Positions 31,810-41,239 of a DNA stretch of 55,583 bases are shown here, in pieces; within the stretch, counting starts at the first letter, position 1, and every line of letters starts with the position of its first letter. Position numbers and translations under genes: made by a program. The stretch comes from SZAS-103 sp964449135. Its GTDB lineage: Bacteria > Pseudomonadota > Gammaproteobacteria > Xanthomonadales > Xanthomonadaceae. Where the stretch lies: contig CAYUXZ010000016.1 of NCBI GenBank assembly GCA_964449135.1, positions 1 through 55,583 of the forward strand. The letters are read 5' to 3'. A model generated the notes under the pieces. That model searched no databases, had not been told where the DNA came from, and was given only the letters and a program-made list of their open reading frames with translations.

Positions 31810-32814
31810 TCAGACGCGCGAGGCGATCGCCTTCGCAAAGCCCATCGTATTGCCGCTTCCTCCCAAGTCCGGCGTGAGCGAATCCTTCGCTTCGAGCGTC
31901 GCGCGGATCGCCTTGCGCAGGCGTTCGGCGTCAGCCGGGATGCCGAGGTGGTCGAGCATCTGCGCCGCGCCCAGCAGCAGCGCGCAGGGATTCGCGATGC
32001 CCTTGCCGGCGATGTCGGGCGCCGAGCCGTGCACGGCCTCGAAGATCGCCGCGTCCGCGCCGATGTTCGCCCCCGGCGCGAGGCCGAGGCCGCCGACCAG
32101 GCCGGCGCACAGGTCGGAGACGATGTCGCCGAACAGGTTGGTGGTTACGATCACGTCGAACTGTTCGGGCTTCATCACCAGCTGCATGCAGGTGTTGTCC
32201 ACGATCATTTCGTTGCAGGCGATGTCGGGGTATTTCGCCGCGACCTCGCGCGCGACCTTCAGGAACAGGCCCGAGGTGGACTTGAGGATGTTCGCCTTGT
32301 GCACGATCGTGACTTTCTTGCGGCCGATCTTGCGCGCCATGTCGAACGCGTAGCGCACGATCCGCTCGGAACCCTTGCGCGTGACCTTCTGCTGCAACGT
32401 GGCGGTGTGTCCGTCGGCGGAGGTGACCTGGCCTTCGCCGATGTAGGCGCCCTCGGTGTTCTCGCGCACGGTGATGATGTCGATGTTCTCGTAGCGCGCC
32501 TTGGTGTTCGGGAAGCTGATCGCCGGGCGCACGTTCGCGTAAAGGTCGAAGCGCTTGCGCAGCTCGACGTTGATCGACGAGAAGCCCTCGCCGACCGGCG
32601 TGGTCAGCGGGCTCTTGAGCGCGACGCGATGGGTGCGGATCGCCTCCAGCGTCGCCTCGGGCAGCAGCGAGCCCTGCTTCTCCAGCGCCGCCATGCCGGC
32701 TTCGACGAACTCGTAGGTCAGGCCGAGCTTCATCGCGTCGAGCACGTGCAACGTGGCGTCCATGATCTCGGGGCCGATGCCGTCGCCGCGGATCACAGCA
32801 ATTTTCTGGGTCAT
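31810..32814 (-). CDS. icd: Isocitrate dehydrogenase, NAD type
   Basis: 334-residue decarboxylating dehydrogenase of the short IDH/IPMDH class, converting isocitrate to 2-oxoglutarate in the TCA cycle. Signatures: KSPLTTPVGEGFSSINVELR, VRENTEGAYIGE and the NAD-specificity segment HGSAPDIAGKGIANP, where Asp replaces the residues that bind the 2'-phosphate of NADP. The N-terminus (MTQKIAVIRGDGIGPE) fixes the start. Homoisocitrate or isopropylmalate dehydrogenase is less likely given the substrate loop. It precedes the terminator shared with the Bax-inhibitor gene. Confidence 0.88.
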   Translation of the reverse strand: MTQKIAVIRGDGIGPEIMDATLHVLDAMKLGLTYEFVEAGMAALEKQGSLLPEATLEAIRTHRVALKSPLTTPVGEGFSSINVELRKRFDLYANVRPAISFPNTKARYENIDIITVRENTEGAYIGEGQVTSADGHTATLQQKVTRKGSERIVRYAFDMARKIGRKKVTIVHKANILKSTSGLFLKVAREVAAKYPDIACNEMIVDNTCMQLVMKPEQFDVIVTTNLFGDIVSDLCAGLVGGLGLAPGANIGADAAIFEAVHGSAPDIAGKGIANPCALLLGAAQMLDHLGIPADAERLRKAIRATLEAKDSLTPDLGGSGNTMGFAKAIASRV

Positions 32815-32912
32815 GTTCGTTCTTCTTCGAATGCAATGCGCGTGCGCGCAGAATGCATAGCATTATGCCAGAAGCCGCGCCGGCATTGGGTTTCGCGGGT
32901 TTTTTCAGCGGA

Positions 32913-33311
32913 TTATTCGGCGTGCGGATGCGTGCTGGTCGCAGGCGTCGAGGCGCCTTCTTCAAGCTTGTCGAGAAAGTCCACGCCGCGGCGCAAATGC
33001 GGGATCACGATGCTGCCGCCGACCACGAGCGCGACGCTGAAGGCCTCGAAGAATTCGGCGCGCGATACGCCGACGTCCTTGCACTGCGCGATGTGGTAGC
33101 TGATGCAGTCATCGCAGCGCAGCACCATCGACGCGACCAGGCCCAGCAGCTCCTTGGTCTTTTCGTCGAGCGCGCCGGGCTTGTAGGTCTGCGTGTCGAG
33201 CGCGAAGAAGCGCCGGACGACCTGGTTGTCCTCGGCGAGGATGCGCTCGTTCATGCGTTGGCGGAACGCGGTGAATTCCGCGACGCGATCCTTTTCCGTT
33301 CCCCCGCTCAT
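32913..33311 (-). CDS. AhpD/carboxymuconolactone decarboxylase family protein
   Basis: 132-residue all-helical protein with the AhpD-type CxxC site followed by His: RCDDCISYHIAQC. Members with this motif reduce disulfides in peroxide defence. Its ATG overlaps the stop of the upstream glutaredoxin gene (ATGA), so the two redox proteins are translationally coupled, which suggests a shared redox role. Confidence 0.85.
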   Translation of the reverse strand: MSGGTEKDRVAEFTAFRQRMNERILAEDNQVVRRFFALDTQTYKPGALDEKTKELLGLVASMVLRCDDCISYHIAQCKDVGVSRAEFFEAFSVALVVGGSIVIPHLRRGVDFLDKLEEGASTPATSTHPHAE

Positions 33312-33577
33312 GCCACGCTCTCCAACAGATGCGCCAGCCCGCCCATGCGATCAAGCGCGACCAGTTCCTCGTAGCCCCCCACGTGCATGTCGCCGACGAA
33401 GATCTGCGGCACGCTGGTGCTGTTCGTGCGCGCAGCCAGCGCGGCGCGGCCGGCGGGATCGACGTCGATGCGCACCTCGGACCAGCTGTGTCCCCGGCTC
33501 TTGAGGAAGTTCTTGGCAGCCACGCAATACGGACAGGTCGCGGTGCTGTAGATCGTGATCACGGGCGCATCGGCCAT
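33308..33577 (-). CDS. grxC: Glutaredoxin (Grx3 type)
   Basis: 89-residue monothiol/dithiol exchange protein with the CPYC active site (TATCPYCVAAKNFL) and the TSVPQIFVG and GGYEEL glutathione-binding motifs. It is the first gene of a two-gene unit with the AhpD-like protein. An inverted repeat (33615-33630) lies in its upstream region. Confidence 0.93.
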   Translation of the reverse strand: MADAPVITIYSTATCPYCVAAKNFLKSRGHSWSEVRIDVDPAGRAALAARTNSTSVPQIFVGDMHVGGYEELVALDRMGGLAHLLESVA

Positions 33578-33614
33578 CGAGGAGGAACTCCATTGCGGGG
33601 ATGCTGTCCACTAT

Positions 33615-33630
33615 GCGGTCAACCGACCGC
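33615..33630. repeat. Short perfect inverted repeat upstream of glutaredoxin
   Basis: GCGGTC (33615-33620) / GACCGC (33625-33630) with an AACC loop, between the divergent grxC and M48 protease genes. It could be a terminator-like element or an operator. No clear T-run on the minus strand. Confidence 0.3.
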
Positions 33631-33746
33631 GTTTTCCATCCGTTTTCGTCACGGAATCGCGGCGTTTAACCGACGGTTCACGCGCCGAAGGGCACGCTGC
33701 GTCATGCTGTCGGCGTTCGCCGCGGCCTTCAGGAGTCTTTGCGCGC

Positions 33747-35405
33747 ATGTCCCTTCGAGCCGCCCCCACCATCCTCGGCATCGCCTGCGCCGCCGCACTC
33801 GCCGCTGGCGCCATCGCGCCGGGCTTCGCGGCGTCGGGCGCGCAGAACCTGCCGGACATCGGTTCTTCCGCCAGCCAGATCCTGAGTCCGGAATTGCTCA
33901 AGGCCTACGGCGAACAGACCCTGCAGGAAATGCGCCGGCAGAACCTCGTGCTCGACGACCCGCTGCTCGAGAGCTGGCTGCAGGAAGTCGGCGACCGCGT
34001 CGGGGCGAACAGCAACCGCCCGTCGCAGGATTTCCGCTTCTTCATCGTGCGCGACCGCGACATCAACGCGTTCGCCACGTTCGGCGGCTACGTCGCGGTC
34101 AACGCCGGCCTGATCGAGGCGACGACCAGCGAAGACGAACTCGCGGCGGTGCTCTCGCACGAGGTCGCCCACGTCACCCAGAACCACCTGCTGCGCGCGG
34201 TCGAGGAGCAGAAGAAGGACACGCTGCCGATCGCGCTGGCGATGCTCGCCGCGGTGATCGCCACGTCCCGGTCCAATTCCACGTCGTCGGACAACGCAGC
34301 CGAGGCCGTGCTTGCCGCCGGCAGCGGACTGATGGAGCAGATGCAGATCAACTTCACCCGCGACAACGAGACCGAGGCCGACCACATCGGCATCCAGACC
34401 CTCGCGCGCGCCGGCTACGATCCGAAGGCGATGGCGGGTTTCTTCGGCCGCCTGCAGGCCGCCTACCGCAGCGACGAGGGCTACGGCCCCTACAAGACGC
34501 CGGATTTCCTGCAGGACCACCCGGTCACTTCCACTCGCATCAGCGACGCGCTCGACCGCGCGCGGCAGATCCAGGCCAGGCCCGAACTCAGGTTGCCGAA
34601 CCGGATCGACAACGCCCCCGACAACCTGCTGCTGCCCGCCGACCTCAGGGCACGGCTCGCGGTGGCGTCGGTCGGCTGCCAGCACGGGCGCGATTACGCC
34701 TGGGCCCACGAGCGGATGCGCGTGCTCAGCGCGGAAAGCAGCGGCGCGGCGATCGCCGAGTACCGGCGCATGCGCGACAACGATCCGAAATCGTTCGGCG
34801 ACGCGCAGCGCTACGGCCAGGCCGTCGCGATGATCGCGCACGGCGATGCCACTGTGGCGCTGCCCGAGCTTCAGGATTTGTCGAAACGGCATCCTGACGC
34901 GTACTGGCTCGACCTCGCGATCGCCTATGCGCAGTTCTCCATCGGCCACCGCCAGGCAGCGACCGACATCTACGAGCGCGTGCTGCGCGAGCGACCGCGC
35001 AATCGCGCGGTGATCCTGAGCTACGCGAAGACGCTCGGCGAATTCGGCACCCGTGAAGCCGGCCAGCGCGCGCAGGTCGTGCTGCGCACGCTCGCGACCG
35101 ACGACGAGAACGACCCCGGGTTCCAGCAGGCGTACGGCCGCGCCTGCGAACTGGCCGGCGACATCGGCCGCGCCGGCGAGTCCTACGCCGCCGCCGCGTT
35201 CCTCAATGGCCGCGCCGAGGACGCGCTCAACCAGCTCGAAGCGCTCAAGCGCCGCGACGACATCGACTACTACCAGCGCGCGCGCATCGACGCCCTGATC
35301 GCGCAGGTCACCCCGGTCGTGCTGGAACTGCACAAGCGGGGCGTGCACGCCGGCGACCAGGACCGCAAGGGCCAGCAGCAACTCTCGCGCAACGCGCTGC
35401 GCTGA
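33747..35405 (+). CDS. bepA: BepA-like M48 metalloprotease with TPR tail
   Basis: 552 residues with a signal peptide (about 1-30), a zinc protease domain with SHEVAHVTQNH (about 137-147) and the third-ligand motif ETEADHIGIQ, and a C-terminal TPR region (about 320-550). This layout matches BepA (YfgC), the periplasmic chaperone/protease that helps assemble or clear LptD and the BAM complex. AGGAG lies 11 bases before the ATG. It stands directly upstream of phoB, with about 100 bases between. Confidence 0.88.
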   Translation: MSLRAAPTILGIACAAALAAGAIAPGFAASGAQNLPDIGSSASQILSPELLKAYGEQTLQEMRRQNLVLDDPLLESWLQEVGDRVGANSNRPSQDFRFFIVRDRDINAFATFGGYVAVNAGLIEATTSEDELAAVLSHEVAHVTQNHLLRAVEEQKKDTLPIALAMLAAVIATSRSNSTSSDNAAEAVLAAGSGLMEQMQINFTRDNETEADHIGIQTLARAGYDPKAMAGFFGRLQAAYRSDEGYGPYKTPDFLQDHPVTSTRISDALDRARQIQARPELRLPNRIDNAPDNLLLPADLRARLAVASVGCQHGRDYAWAHERMRVLSAESSGAAIAEYRRMRDNDPKSFGDAQRYGQAVAMIAHGDATVALPELQDLSKRHPDAYWLDLAIAYAQFSIGHRQAATDIYERVLRERPRNRAVILSYAKTLGEFGTREAGQRAQVVLRTLATDDENDPGFQQAYGRACELAGDIGRAGESYAAAAFLNGRAEDALNQLEALKRRDDIDYYQRARIDALIAQVTPVVLELHKRGVHAGDQDRKGQQQLSRNALR

Positions 35406-35457
35406 ACTTCCGAGCAGCGTTCGACCGCCACAGCCGGCCCCGACCCCGGTAACATCA

Positions 35458-35475
35458 GGGTCACAAAACTGTTAT
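35458..35475 (+). promoter_or_regulatory. Pho-box-like sequence upstream of phoB
   Basis: GGGTCAC-AAAA-CTGTTAT in the 7-4-7 spacing of the Pho box (consensus CTGTCAT-4-CTGTCAT). The second half matches at 6 of 7 positions and the first at 4 of 7. It lies 35 bases before the phoB GTG, as expected for autoregulation. Confidence 0.6.
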
Positions 35476-35509
35476 CTACTTGCGCGGCCAACACTTGCCG
35501 AGGTTCCGC

Positions 35510-36199
35510 GTGAACAAACGCATCCTGATCGTCGAAGACGAGCCCGCCATCCGCGACATGGTCGCCTTCGCGCTGCGCAAGGGCGATTTCGAGCCGGTGC
35601 ACGCCGGCGACGCGCGCGAGGCGCAGGCGGCGATCGCCGACCGCGTGCCGGACTTGATCCTGCTCGACTGGATGCTGCCTGGAACCAGCGGCATCGACCT
35701 CGCGCGCCGCTGGCGCAAGGAAGACCTGACCCGCGACGTGCCGATCATCATGCTTACCGCGCGCGGCGAGGAGTCCGACCGCGTGAGCGGGCTGGATTCG
35801 GGCGTGGACGACTACGTGGTGAAACCTTTTTCGGCGCGCGAATTGCTCGCGCGCATCCGCGCGGTGATGCGGCGCTCGCGCGAGGACGACGCCGACGGCA
35901 GCGTCGCGCTCGGCGGCCTGCGCATCGACGGCGCCGCGCACCGCGTGTATGCGGGCGATGCGCCGATCCACATCGGCCCGACCGAATACCGCCTGCTGCA
36001 CTTCTTCATGACCCACGCCGAGCGCGTCTATTCGCGCACGCAACTGCTCGACCACGTCTGGGGCGGGAACGTCTACGTCGAGGAACGCACGGTGGACGTG
36101 CACATCCGCCGGCTGCGCAAAACGCTCGAGCCGCACCGCCTGGAAAACCTGGTGCAGACCGTGCGCGGTTCGGGCTATCGATTCTCCACGGCGCACTGA
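35510..36199 (+). CDS. phoB: Phosphate regulon response regulator PhoB
   Basis: 229 residues, the typical PhoB length. A receiver domain with the acidic pocket (EDE at 9-11) and phospho-acceptor Asp53 in LLDWMLPG, and a winged-helix OmpR/PhoB DNA-binding domain (about 130-228; YSRTQLLDHVWG, RTVDVHIRRLRK). It activates phosphate-starvation genes when phosphorylated by PhoR. The start is a GTG giving MNKRILIVEDEP. Its stop overlaps the phoR ATG (TGATG). First gene of phoB-phoR-ppk1-ppx. Confidence 0.96.
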   Translation: MNKRILIVEDEPAIRDMVAFALRKGDFEPVHAGDAREAQAAIADRVPDLILLDWMLPGTSGIDLARRWRKEDLTRDVPIIMLTARGEESDRVSGLDSGVDDYVVKPFSARELLARIRAVMRRSREDDADGSVALGGLRIDGAAHRVYAGDAPIHIGPTEYRLLHFFMTHAERVYSRTQLLDHVWGGNVYVEERTVDVHIRRLRKTLEPHRLENLVQTVRGSGYRFSTAH

Positions 36200-37533
36200 T
36201 GCCCATCTTCCCCGGCGAATCCTGGAAACGCGCGATCGCGCAACTGCTGGCGCTGTACGTCGCCGCGCTCGCGATCGGCTGGGCGATCGGCCGCATCTGG
36301 CTTCCACTCGCATTGGTGTCTATGGCTGTCGTCGCCTGGCACTACTGGCGGCTGTGGCGGTTGCTCGAGCGCCTGGCCGGCGGTCGTCGCCTGCAGCCCG
36401 CGCAGGGCAGCAGCGTGTGGTCGGAGATGGAGGGCCTGCTGCACCGGCGGCAGGGCGACGTGCGCAACCGCAAGCGCCGCCTGCTCGACATGCTGCGCGC
36501 GTACCGCGCCGCGGCGGAATCGCTGCCGGACGCGGTCGTCATCATCGACCGCAATTCGCAGCGCGTGACCTGGTTCAACGAAGCCGCGACGCGGCTGCTC
36601 GGCCTGCGCTATCCGCGCGACAACGACGCCCCGGTCGCCGACCTGCTGCGTCCGCTTCCGGTCGCATTGTGGCTCAGCGGCGGACAGAGCGCCGAGCCGA
36701 TGAGCGACGCGCCCGCGCCGCACGATCCGTCCATCCGCCTGAACCTGCGCCTGATCCCCTATTCCGAGCAGCAATGGCTGCTCGTCGCGCGCGATATCAG
36801 CAAGCTGATGCACCTGGAGCAGGTTCGCCGCGATTTCGTCGCGAACGTCTCGCACGAATTGCGCACGCCGCTGACCGTGATCCACGGTTACCTGGAAATG
36901 CTCGATCCGGCCGACATGCCGGAGTGGACGCCGATGTTCGACGAGATGCGCCGGCAGTCTGCGCGGATGGGGCAGATCGTCGAGGACCTGCTGACCCTGT
37001 CGCGGCTGGAGGGACAGGACGTGCTGCCCGAGGAACCCGTGGCGATGTCGGCGTTGCTGCAGACGCTGCGCCGCGAAGGCGAGGCGCTGAGCCAAGGCCG
37101 ACACAAGATCGTCGTCGAGGACGAAGCCGGCGTGGACCTGTTCGGTTCGACCAAGGAGCTGCACAGCGCGTTCTCCAACCTCGTGAGCAACGCGGTGCGC
37201 TACACGCCTTCGGGCGGCACGGTGCGCATCCGCTTCGCACGCGAAAATGCGGACGGCGGCGAAGGCGCGGTGTTGGCGGTGCACGACACCGGCTACGGCA
37301 TTCCCGCGCAGCACCTGCCGCGGATCACCGAACGCTTCTACCGCGTCTCGACGAGCCGCTCGCGCGAATCCGGCGGCACCGGACTGGGCCTGTCCATCGT
37401 CAAGCACGTGATCGCCTTGCACCAGGCGCGGCTGGAAATCCGCAGCGAAGTCGGACAGGGCAGCGTGTTCTCGATCCACTTCGGCGTCGCGCGCGTGCTG
37501 CCGCGCGGAGCGCATGGAACCGAAGCGGCATGA
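36199..37533 (+). CDS. phoR: Phosphate regulon sensor histidine kinase PhoR
   Basis: 444 residues. Two N-terminal transmembrane segments (about 13-45) with hardly any periplasmic loop, then a PAS domain (about 98-200), HisKA with the phospho-acceptor His219 in NVSHELRTPLT, and HATPase_c (NLVSNAVRYTPSGG, DTGYGI, GGTGLGLSIVKH). It senses phosphate status through the Pst/PhoU system and phosphorylates PhoB. It overlaps phoB by one base at its start and ppk1 by four at its end. Confidence 0.95.
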   Translation: MPIFPGESWKRAIAQLLALYVAALAIGWAIGRIWLPLALVSMAVVAWHYWRLWRLLERLAGGRRLQPAQGSSVWSEMEGLLHRRQGDVRNRKRRLLDMLRAYRAAAESLPDAVVIIDRNSQRVTWFNEAATRLLGLRYPRDNDAPVADLLRPLPVALWLSGGQSAEPMSDAPAPHDPSIRLNLRLIPYSEQQWLLVARDISKLMHLEQVRRDFVANVSHELRTPLTVIHGYLEMLDPADMPEWTPMFDEMRRQSARMGQIVEDLLTLSRLEGQDVLPEEPVAMSALLQTLRREGEALSQGRHKIVVEDEAGVDLFGSTKELHSAFSNLVSNAVRYTPSGGTVRIRFARENADGGEGAVLAVHDTGYGIPAQHLPRITERFYRVSTSRSRESGGTGLGLSIVKHVIALHQARLEIRSEVGQGSVFSIHFGVARVLPRGAHGTEAA

Positions 37534-39680
37534 ACGCGTCCGCCGACAAACCGGCCGCGCGCAAGCCGCAGGCGGACGAATCGGCCGCGGCCGCGCAGGC
37601 CGCTACACTGGCGCGGGTGGGTACAGACGAACCGACCGGCCGATCGCACTACTTCAACCGCGAGCTCGCGCAGATCGCGTTCAACGAGCGCGTGCTCGCG
37701 CAGGCGCGCGACCGTTCGGTGCCGCTGCTCGAACGCCTGCGCTACCTGTGCATCTCCTGCACCAACCTCGACGAGTTCTTCGAGGTGCGCGTGGCCGCGA
37801 TCCAGCAGCAGCTCGCCTTCGGCGGCACCACCGGGCCGGACGGCCTGGGACCGGCGACCGCGCTGAAGTTGATCCACGAGCGTGCGGGCAAGCTCGTGCA
37901 GGCGCAGTACGAACACTGGAAGCAAGTGCTGCGGCCCGAACTGGCCGTCGCCGGCATCCGCATCCTCGGCCGCGACGAGTGGACCAGCCAGCAGAAGCGC
38001 TGGCTGCGCAAGCATTTCAAGAACGAGATCCTGCCGGTGCTCTCGCCGCTGGGCCTGGACCCAGCGCACCCGTTCCCGCGCATCCTCAACAAGTCGCTGA
38101 ACATCGTGGTCGTGCGCGAGGGCAAGGACGCGTTCGGCCGCGCCGGCCAGCTCGCGATCGTGCGCGCGCCGCGTTCGCTGCCGCGCGTGATCCAGTTGCC
38201 CCCCGAACTTTCCGGCGGCGCGCACGACTTCGTGCTGCTCTCCACCGTGCTCGCCGCGTTCGCCGACGACCTGTTCCCCGGGATGCAGGTCAAGGGCGCC
38301 TACCAGTTCCGCGTCACCCGCAGCAGCGAAATGGCGGTGGACGAGGAGGAGACCGAGAACCTCGCGCACGCGCTCAAGGGCGAGCTTGCCAGCCGCGGCT
38401 TCCTGCGCGCGATGCGGCTGGAGATCAGCGCGGACTGCCCGAACGCGATCGTGAAGATGCTGCTGAAGAACTTCGAGCTGCCCGAAAACGCGGTGTACCG
38501 CGTGGACGGCGCGGTGAACCTCAACCGCGCGGTACAGGTGTACGGGCTCGTGGATCGGCCGGACCTGAAGTTCCCGACCTTCCGGCCGCGGACGCTGCAG
38601 ATCGACGCCGACGAGATCTTCGGCGAGATCCGCAAGAACGACGTGCTGCTGCACCATCCCTTCGATTCGTTCGCGGCGGTGGTGGACCTGCTCAAGGAGG
38701 CCGCGCGCGATCCGGAAGTGCTCGCGATCAAACAGACGCTGTACCGCACCGGCCGCGATTCGGTATTCGTCGAGCACCTGGTCGAGGCCGCGCGCAACGG
38801 CAAGGACGTGACCGTTGTGGTCGAGCTGCGCGCGCGTTTCGACGAGGAGGCCAACATCCGTCTCGCCGACAAGCTGCAGGAAGCCGGCGTGCAGGTCGTG
38901 TATGGCGTGGTCGGCTACAAGACCCACGCGAAGATGCTGCTGATCGTGCGCCGCGAGCGCAAGTCGCTGCGTCGCTATGTGCACCTTTCCACCGGCAACT
39001 ACCACGTCGGCACCGCGCGCAATTACACCGACATCGGCTTGCTCACCGCCGATGCGGAGATCGGCGAGGACGTGCATTTGCTGTTCCAGCAGCTCTCGGG
39101 ACTGGCGCCGACCGTCAAGCTCAAGCGCCTGCTGCAGTCGCCGTTCACCCTGCACAAGGCGATGCTCAAGAAGATCGCGCGCGAGGCCAGGCATGCGCGC
39201 GCGAAGAAGCCGGCGCGCATCGTCGCGAAGATGAACGCGCTCACCGAGGTCGAGGTGATGAACGCGCTGTACGAAGCCTCGCAGGCCGGCGTGAGCATAG
39301 ACCTGATCGTGCGCGGCGCCTGCGCGCTGCGTCCCGGCGTGCCCGGGCTTTCCGAGAACATCCGCGTGCGCTCGATCGTCGGACGCTTCCTCGAGCACAG
39401 CCGCGTCTATTGGTTCGCGAACAACGGCGCCCCGGAGACGTGGTGCTCGAGCGCGGATTGGATGGATCGCAACCTGCTGCGACGCGTGGAGACCTGCTTC
39501 CCGATCCTGCGCACGGAGCTCGCCAAACGCGTTTACGACGAGGAACTCGACAACTACCTGCGCGACAACACCCAGGCTTGGGAATTGCGCGAGGATGGCG
39601 GCTACAATCCGCTGCAACCGCAACCCGGGGAACCGGCGCATTCGGCGCAGGGGGCGTTGCTGGCCAAACTTTGCACATGA
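37530..39680 (+). CDS. ppk1: Polyphosphate kinase Ppk1
   Basis: 716-residue enzyme that polymerises the terminal phosphate of ATP into polyphosphate. It has the N-domain with SHYFNRELAQIAFNERVL, the two PLD-like catalytic domains with GYKTHAKMLLIVRRE (the autophosphorylated His) and HLSTGNYHVGTARNYTDIG. The ATG at 37530 overlaps the phoR stop (ATGA); an in-frame GTG near 37617 would remove an Ala-rich leader and is a possible alternative. Placing ppk1 in the phoBR operon links polyP storage directly to phosphate signalling. Confidence 0.94.
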   Translation: MNASADKPAARKPQADESAAAAQAATLARVGTDEPTGRSHYFNRELAQIAFNERVLAQARDRSVPLLERLRYLCISCTNLDEFFEVRVAAIQQQLAFGGTTGPDGLGPATALKLIHERAGKLVQAQYEHWKQVLRPELAVAGIRILGRDEWTSQQKRWLRKHFKNEILPVLSPLGLDPAHPFPRILNKSLNIVVVREGKDAFGRAGQLAIVRAPRSLPRVIQLPPELSGGAHDFVLLSTVLAAFADDLFPGMQVKGAYQFRVTRSSEMAVDEEETENLAHALKGELASRGFLRAMRLEISADCPNAIVKMLLKNFELPENAVYRVDGAVNLNRAVQVYGLVDRPDLKFPTFRPRTLQIDADEIFGEIRKNDVLLHHPFDSFAAVVDLLKEAARDPEVLAIKQTLYRTGRDSVFVEHLVEAARNGKDVTVVVELRARFDEEANIRLADKLQEAGVQVVYGVVGYKTHAKMLLIVRRERKSLRRYVHLSTGNYHVGTARNYTDIGLLTADAEIGEDVHLLFQQLSGLAPTVKLKRLLQSPFTLHKAMLKKIAREARHARAKKPARIVAKMNALTEVEVMNALYEASQAGVSIDLIVRGACALRPGVPGLSENIRVRSIVGRFLEHSRVYWFANNGAPETWCSSADWMDRNLLRRVETCFPILRTELAKRVYDEELDNYLRDNTQAWELREDGGYNPLQPQPGEPAHSAQGALLAKLCT

Positions 39681-41224
39681 CTCCGCCCGCAACGCGCAGA
39701 ACCGATCGCGAAACGCCGGCCCGGACCGCGATCGCGGACAACGCGCTGCTCGCCGCGCTGGACCTGGGCTCCAACAGCTTCCACATGGTGGTCGCGCGGC
39801 ACGTGCTCGGCCAGCTGCGCGTGGTGGATCGCCTGCGCGAAACCGTGCGCCTCGCGGAAGGGTTGAACGGCGACGGTGGCCTGCGCGAGAACGTGCAGAC
39901 GCGCGCGCTGGCCTGTCTGTCGCGCTTCGGCCAGCGCATCCGCAACATCCCGCCGCAATGCGTGCGCGTGGTCGCGACCAACACGGTGCGCCAGCTGCGC
40001 GATCCGCGCGCGTTCCTGCTGCCGGCCGAGGCCGCGCTCGGCCACCCGATCGAGATCATTTCCGGTCGCGAGGAAGCGCGCCTGGTCTATCTGGGCGTCG
40101 CGCACGCGAGCCCGCTGTCCGGCAAGCGCCGGCTGGTGATCGACATCGGCGGCGGCTCGACAGAGTTCATCATCGGCGAGGGCTACGAAACGCTCGAACG
40201 CGAATCCTTGCAGATGGGCTGCGTCGCGAGCACGCGGCGCTTCTTCGAGGGCGGCAAGCTGTCGCGCAAGCGCTGGAAGGAAGGACTGACCGAGATCTCC
40301 GCCGAATTCCAGCAGTTCGCGCGCGTCTACCGCGAGCGCGGCTGGACCGACACGCTGGGCTCGTCGGGCACGATCAAGTCGGTCAGCGAAATCCTCGCCG
40401 CGATGAAGCTCACCCGCGGCGCGATCACCGACGCGGGCCTGTCCGCGCTCTGCGAGAAGCTGCTGGAATTCGAACGCATCGACGAGATCGACCTGCCCGG
40501 CCTTTCCGACGACCGCCGGCCGGTGATCGCGGGCGGCCTGCTCGTGCTGCAGGCCGCGTTCAACGAACTCGGCCTCAAGCGCATGCAGGCGAGCAAGTCG
40601 GCGCTGCGCGAAGGCGTGCTCTACGACATGCTCGGCCGCGCCAGCGACCGCGATCCGCGCGATGCCTCCGTGGATGCGCTGATGCAGCGCTACGGCGTGG
40701 ATCGCGAGCAAGCCCTGCAGGTCGAACGCGCCGCGCTCGCGCTGTTCGACCAGGTCGCCGCGGCGTGGAACCTCGACGCCGACGTGCGCCGGATGCTGGC
40801 CTGGGCTGCGCGCGTCCACGAACTCGGCTTGGCGATCGCGCACAGCCAGCACCACGTGCACGGCGCCTACCTCATCGAGAACTCCGACATCGCCGGTTTT
40901 TCGCGGCCCGAGCAGCAGATGCTCGCCGCGCTGGTGCGCTGCCAGCGGCGCCGTATCGCGATGGATGTCGTCGAAGCGCTGCCCGAGCGGCTGGTGCCGA
41001 CGACCCTGCGCTGCGCGCTGCTGCTGCGGCTCGCGGTGCTGCTGCATCGCGGACACGATCCCGACGCGTTGCCGCAGTTGCGGCTGGCGGTGGACGGAAG
41101 GAAAACGACGATCCAGTTGCCGGCAATCTGGCTCGCGAGCCACCCACTCACCCGCGAGGACCTCGACAGCGAGCGCGAGGAGCAGTCGGAGATCGGCTAC
41201 GACCTGGCGATCAAGCCCGACTGA
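39677..41224 (+). CDS. ppx: Exopolyphosphatase Ppx/GppA
   Basis: 515-residue ASKHA-fold hydrolase releasing Pi from polyphosphate (and possibly from pppGpp). Motifs: ALDLGSNSFHMVV, the phosphate-binding IDIGGGSTEFI and LGSSGTIKSV, and an HD-like helical C-domain (ALALFDQVAAAW, WAARVHELG). The ATG overlaps the ppk1 stop (ATGA). It ends 15 bases from the convergent M48 gene. The pair ppk1-ppx gives both synthesis and breakdown of polyP under one promoter. Confidence 0.94.
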   Translation: MTPPATRRTDRETPARTAIADNALLAALDLGSNSFHMVVARHVLGQLRVVDRLRETVRLAEGLNGDGGLRENVQTRALACLSRFGQRIRNIPPQCVRVVATNTVRQLRDPRAFLLPAEAALGHPIEIISGREEARLVYLGVAHASPLSGKRRLVIDIGGGSTEFIIGEGYETLERESLQMGCVASTRRFFEGGKLSRKRWKEGLTEISAEFQQFARVYRERGWTDTLGSSGTIKSVSEILAAMKLTRGAITDAGLSALCEKLLEFERIDEIDLPGLSDDRRPVIAGGLLVLQAAFNELGLKRMQASKSALREGVLYDMLGRASDRDPRDASVDALMQRYGVDREQALQVERAALALFDQVAAAWNLDADVRRMLAWAARVHELGLAIAHSQHHVHGAYLIENSDIAGFSRPEQQMLAALVRCQRRRIAMDVVEALPERLVPTTLRCALLLRLAVLLHRGHDPDALPQLRLAVDGRKTTIQLPAIWLASHPLTREDLDSEREEQSEIGYDLAIKPD

Positions 41225-41239
41225 CCGCGGCGGCGCGGA

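Noticed and set aside
37338..39692. Long open frame antisense to ppk1
   Set aside because: Same shadow effect; ppk1 motifs on the plus strand are complete.
39602..41143. Long open frame antisense to ppx
   Set aside because: Shadow composition; ppx motifs on the plus strand are intact.
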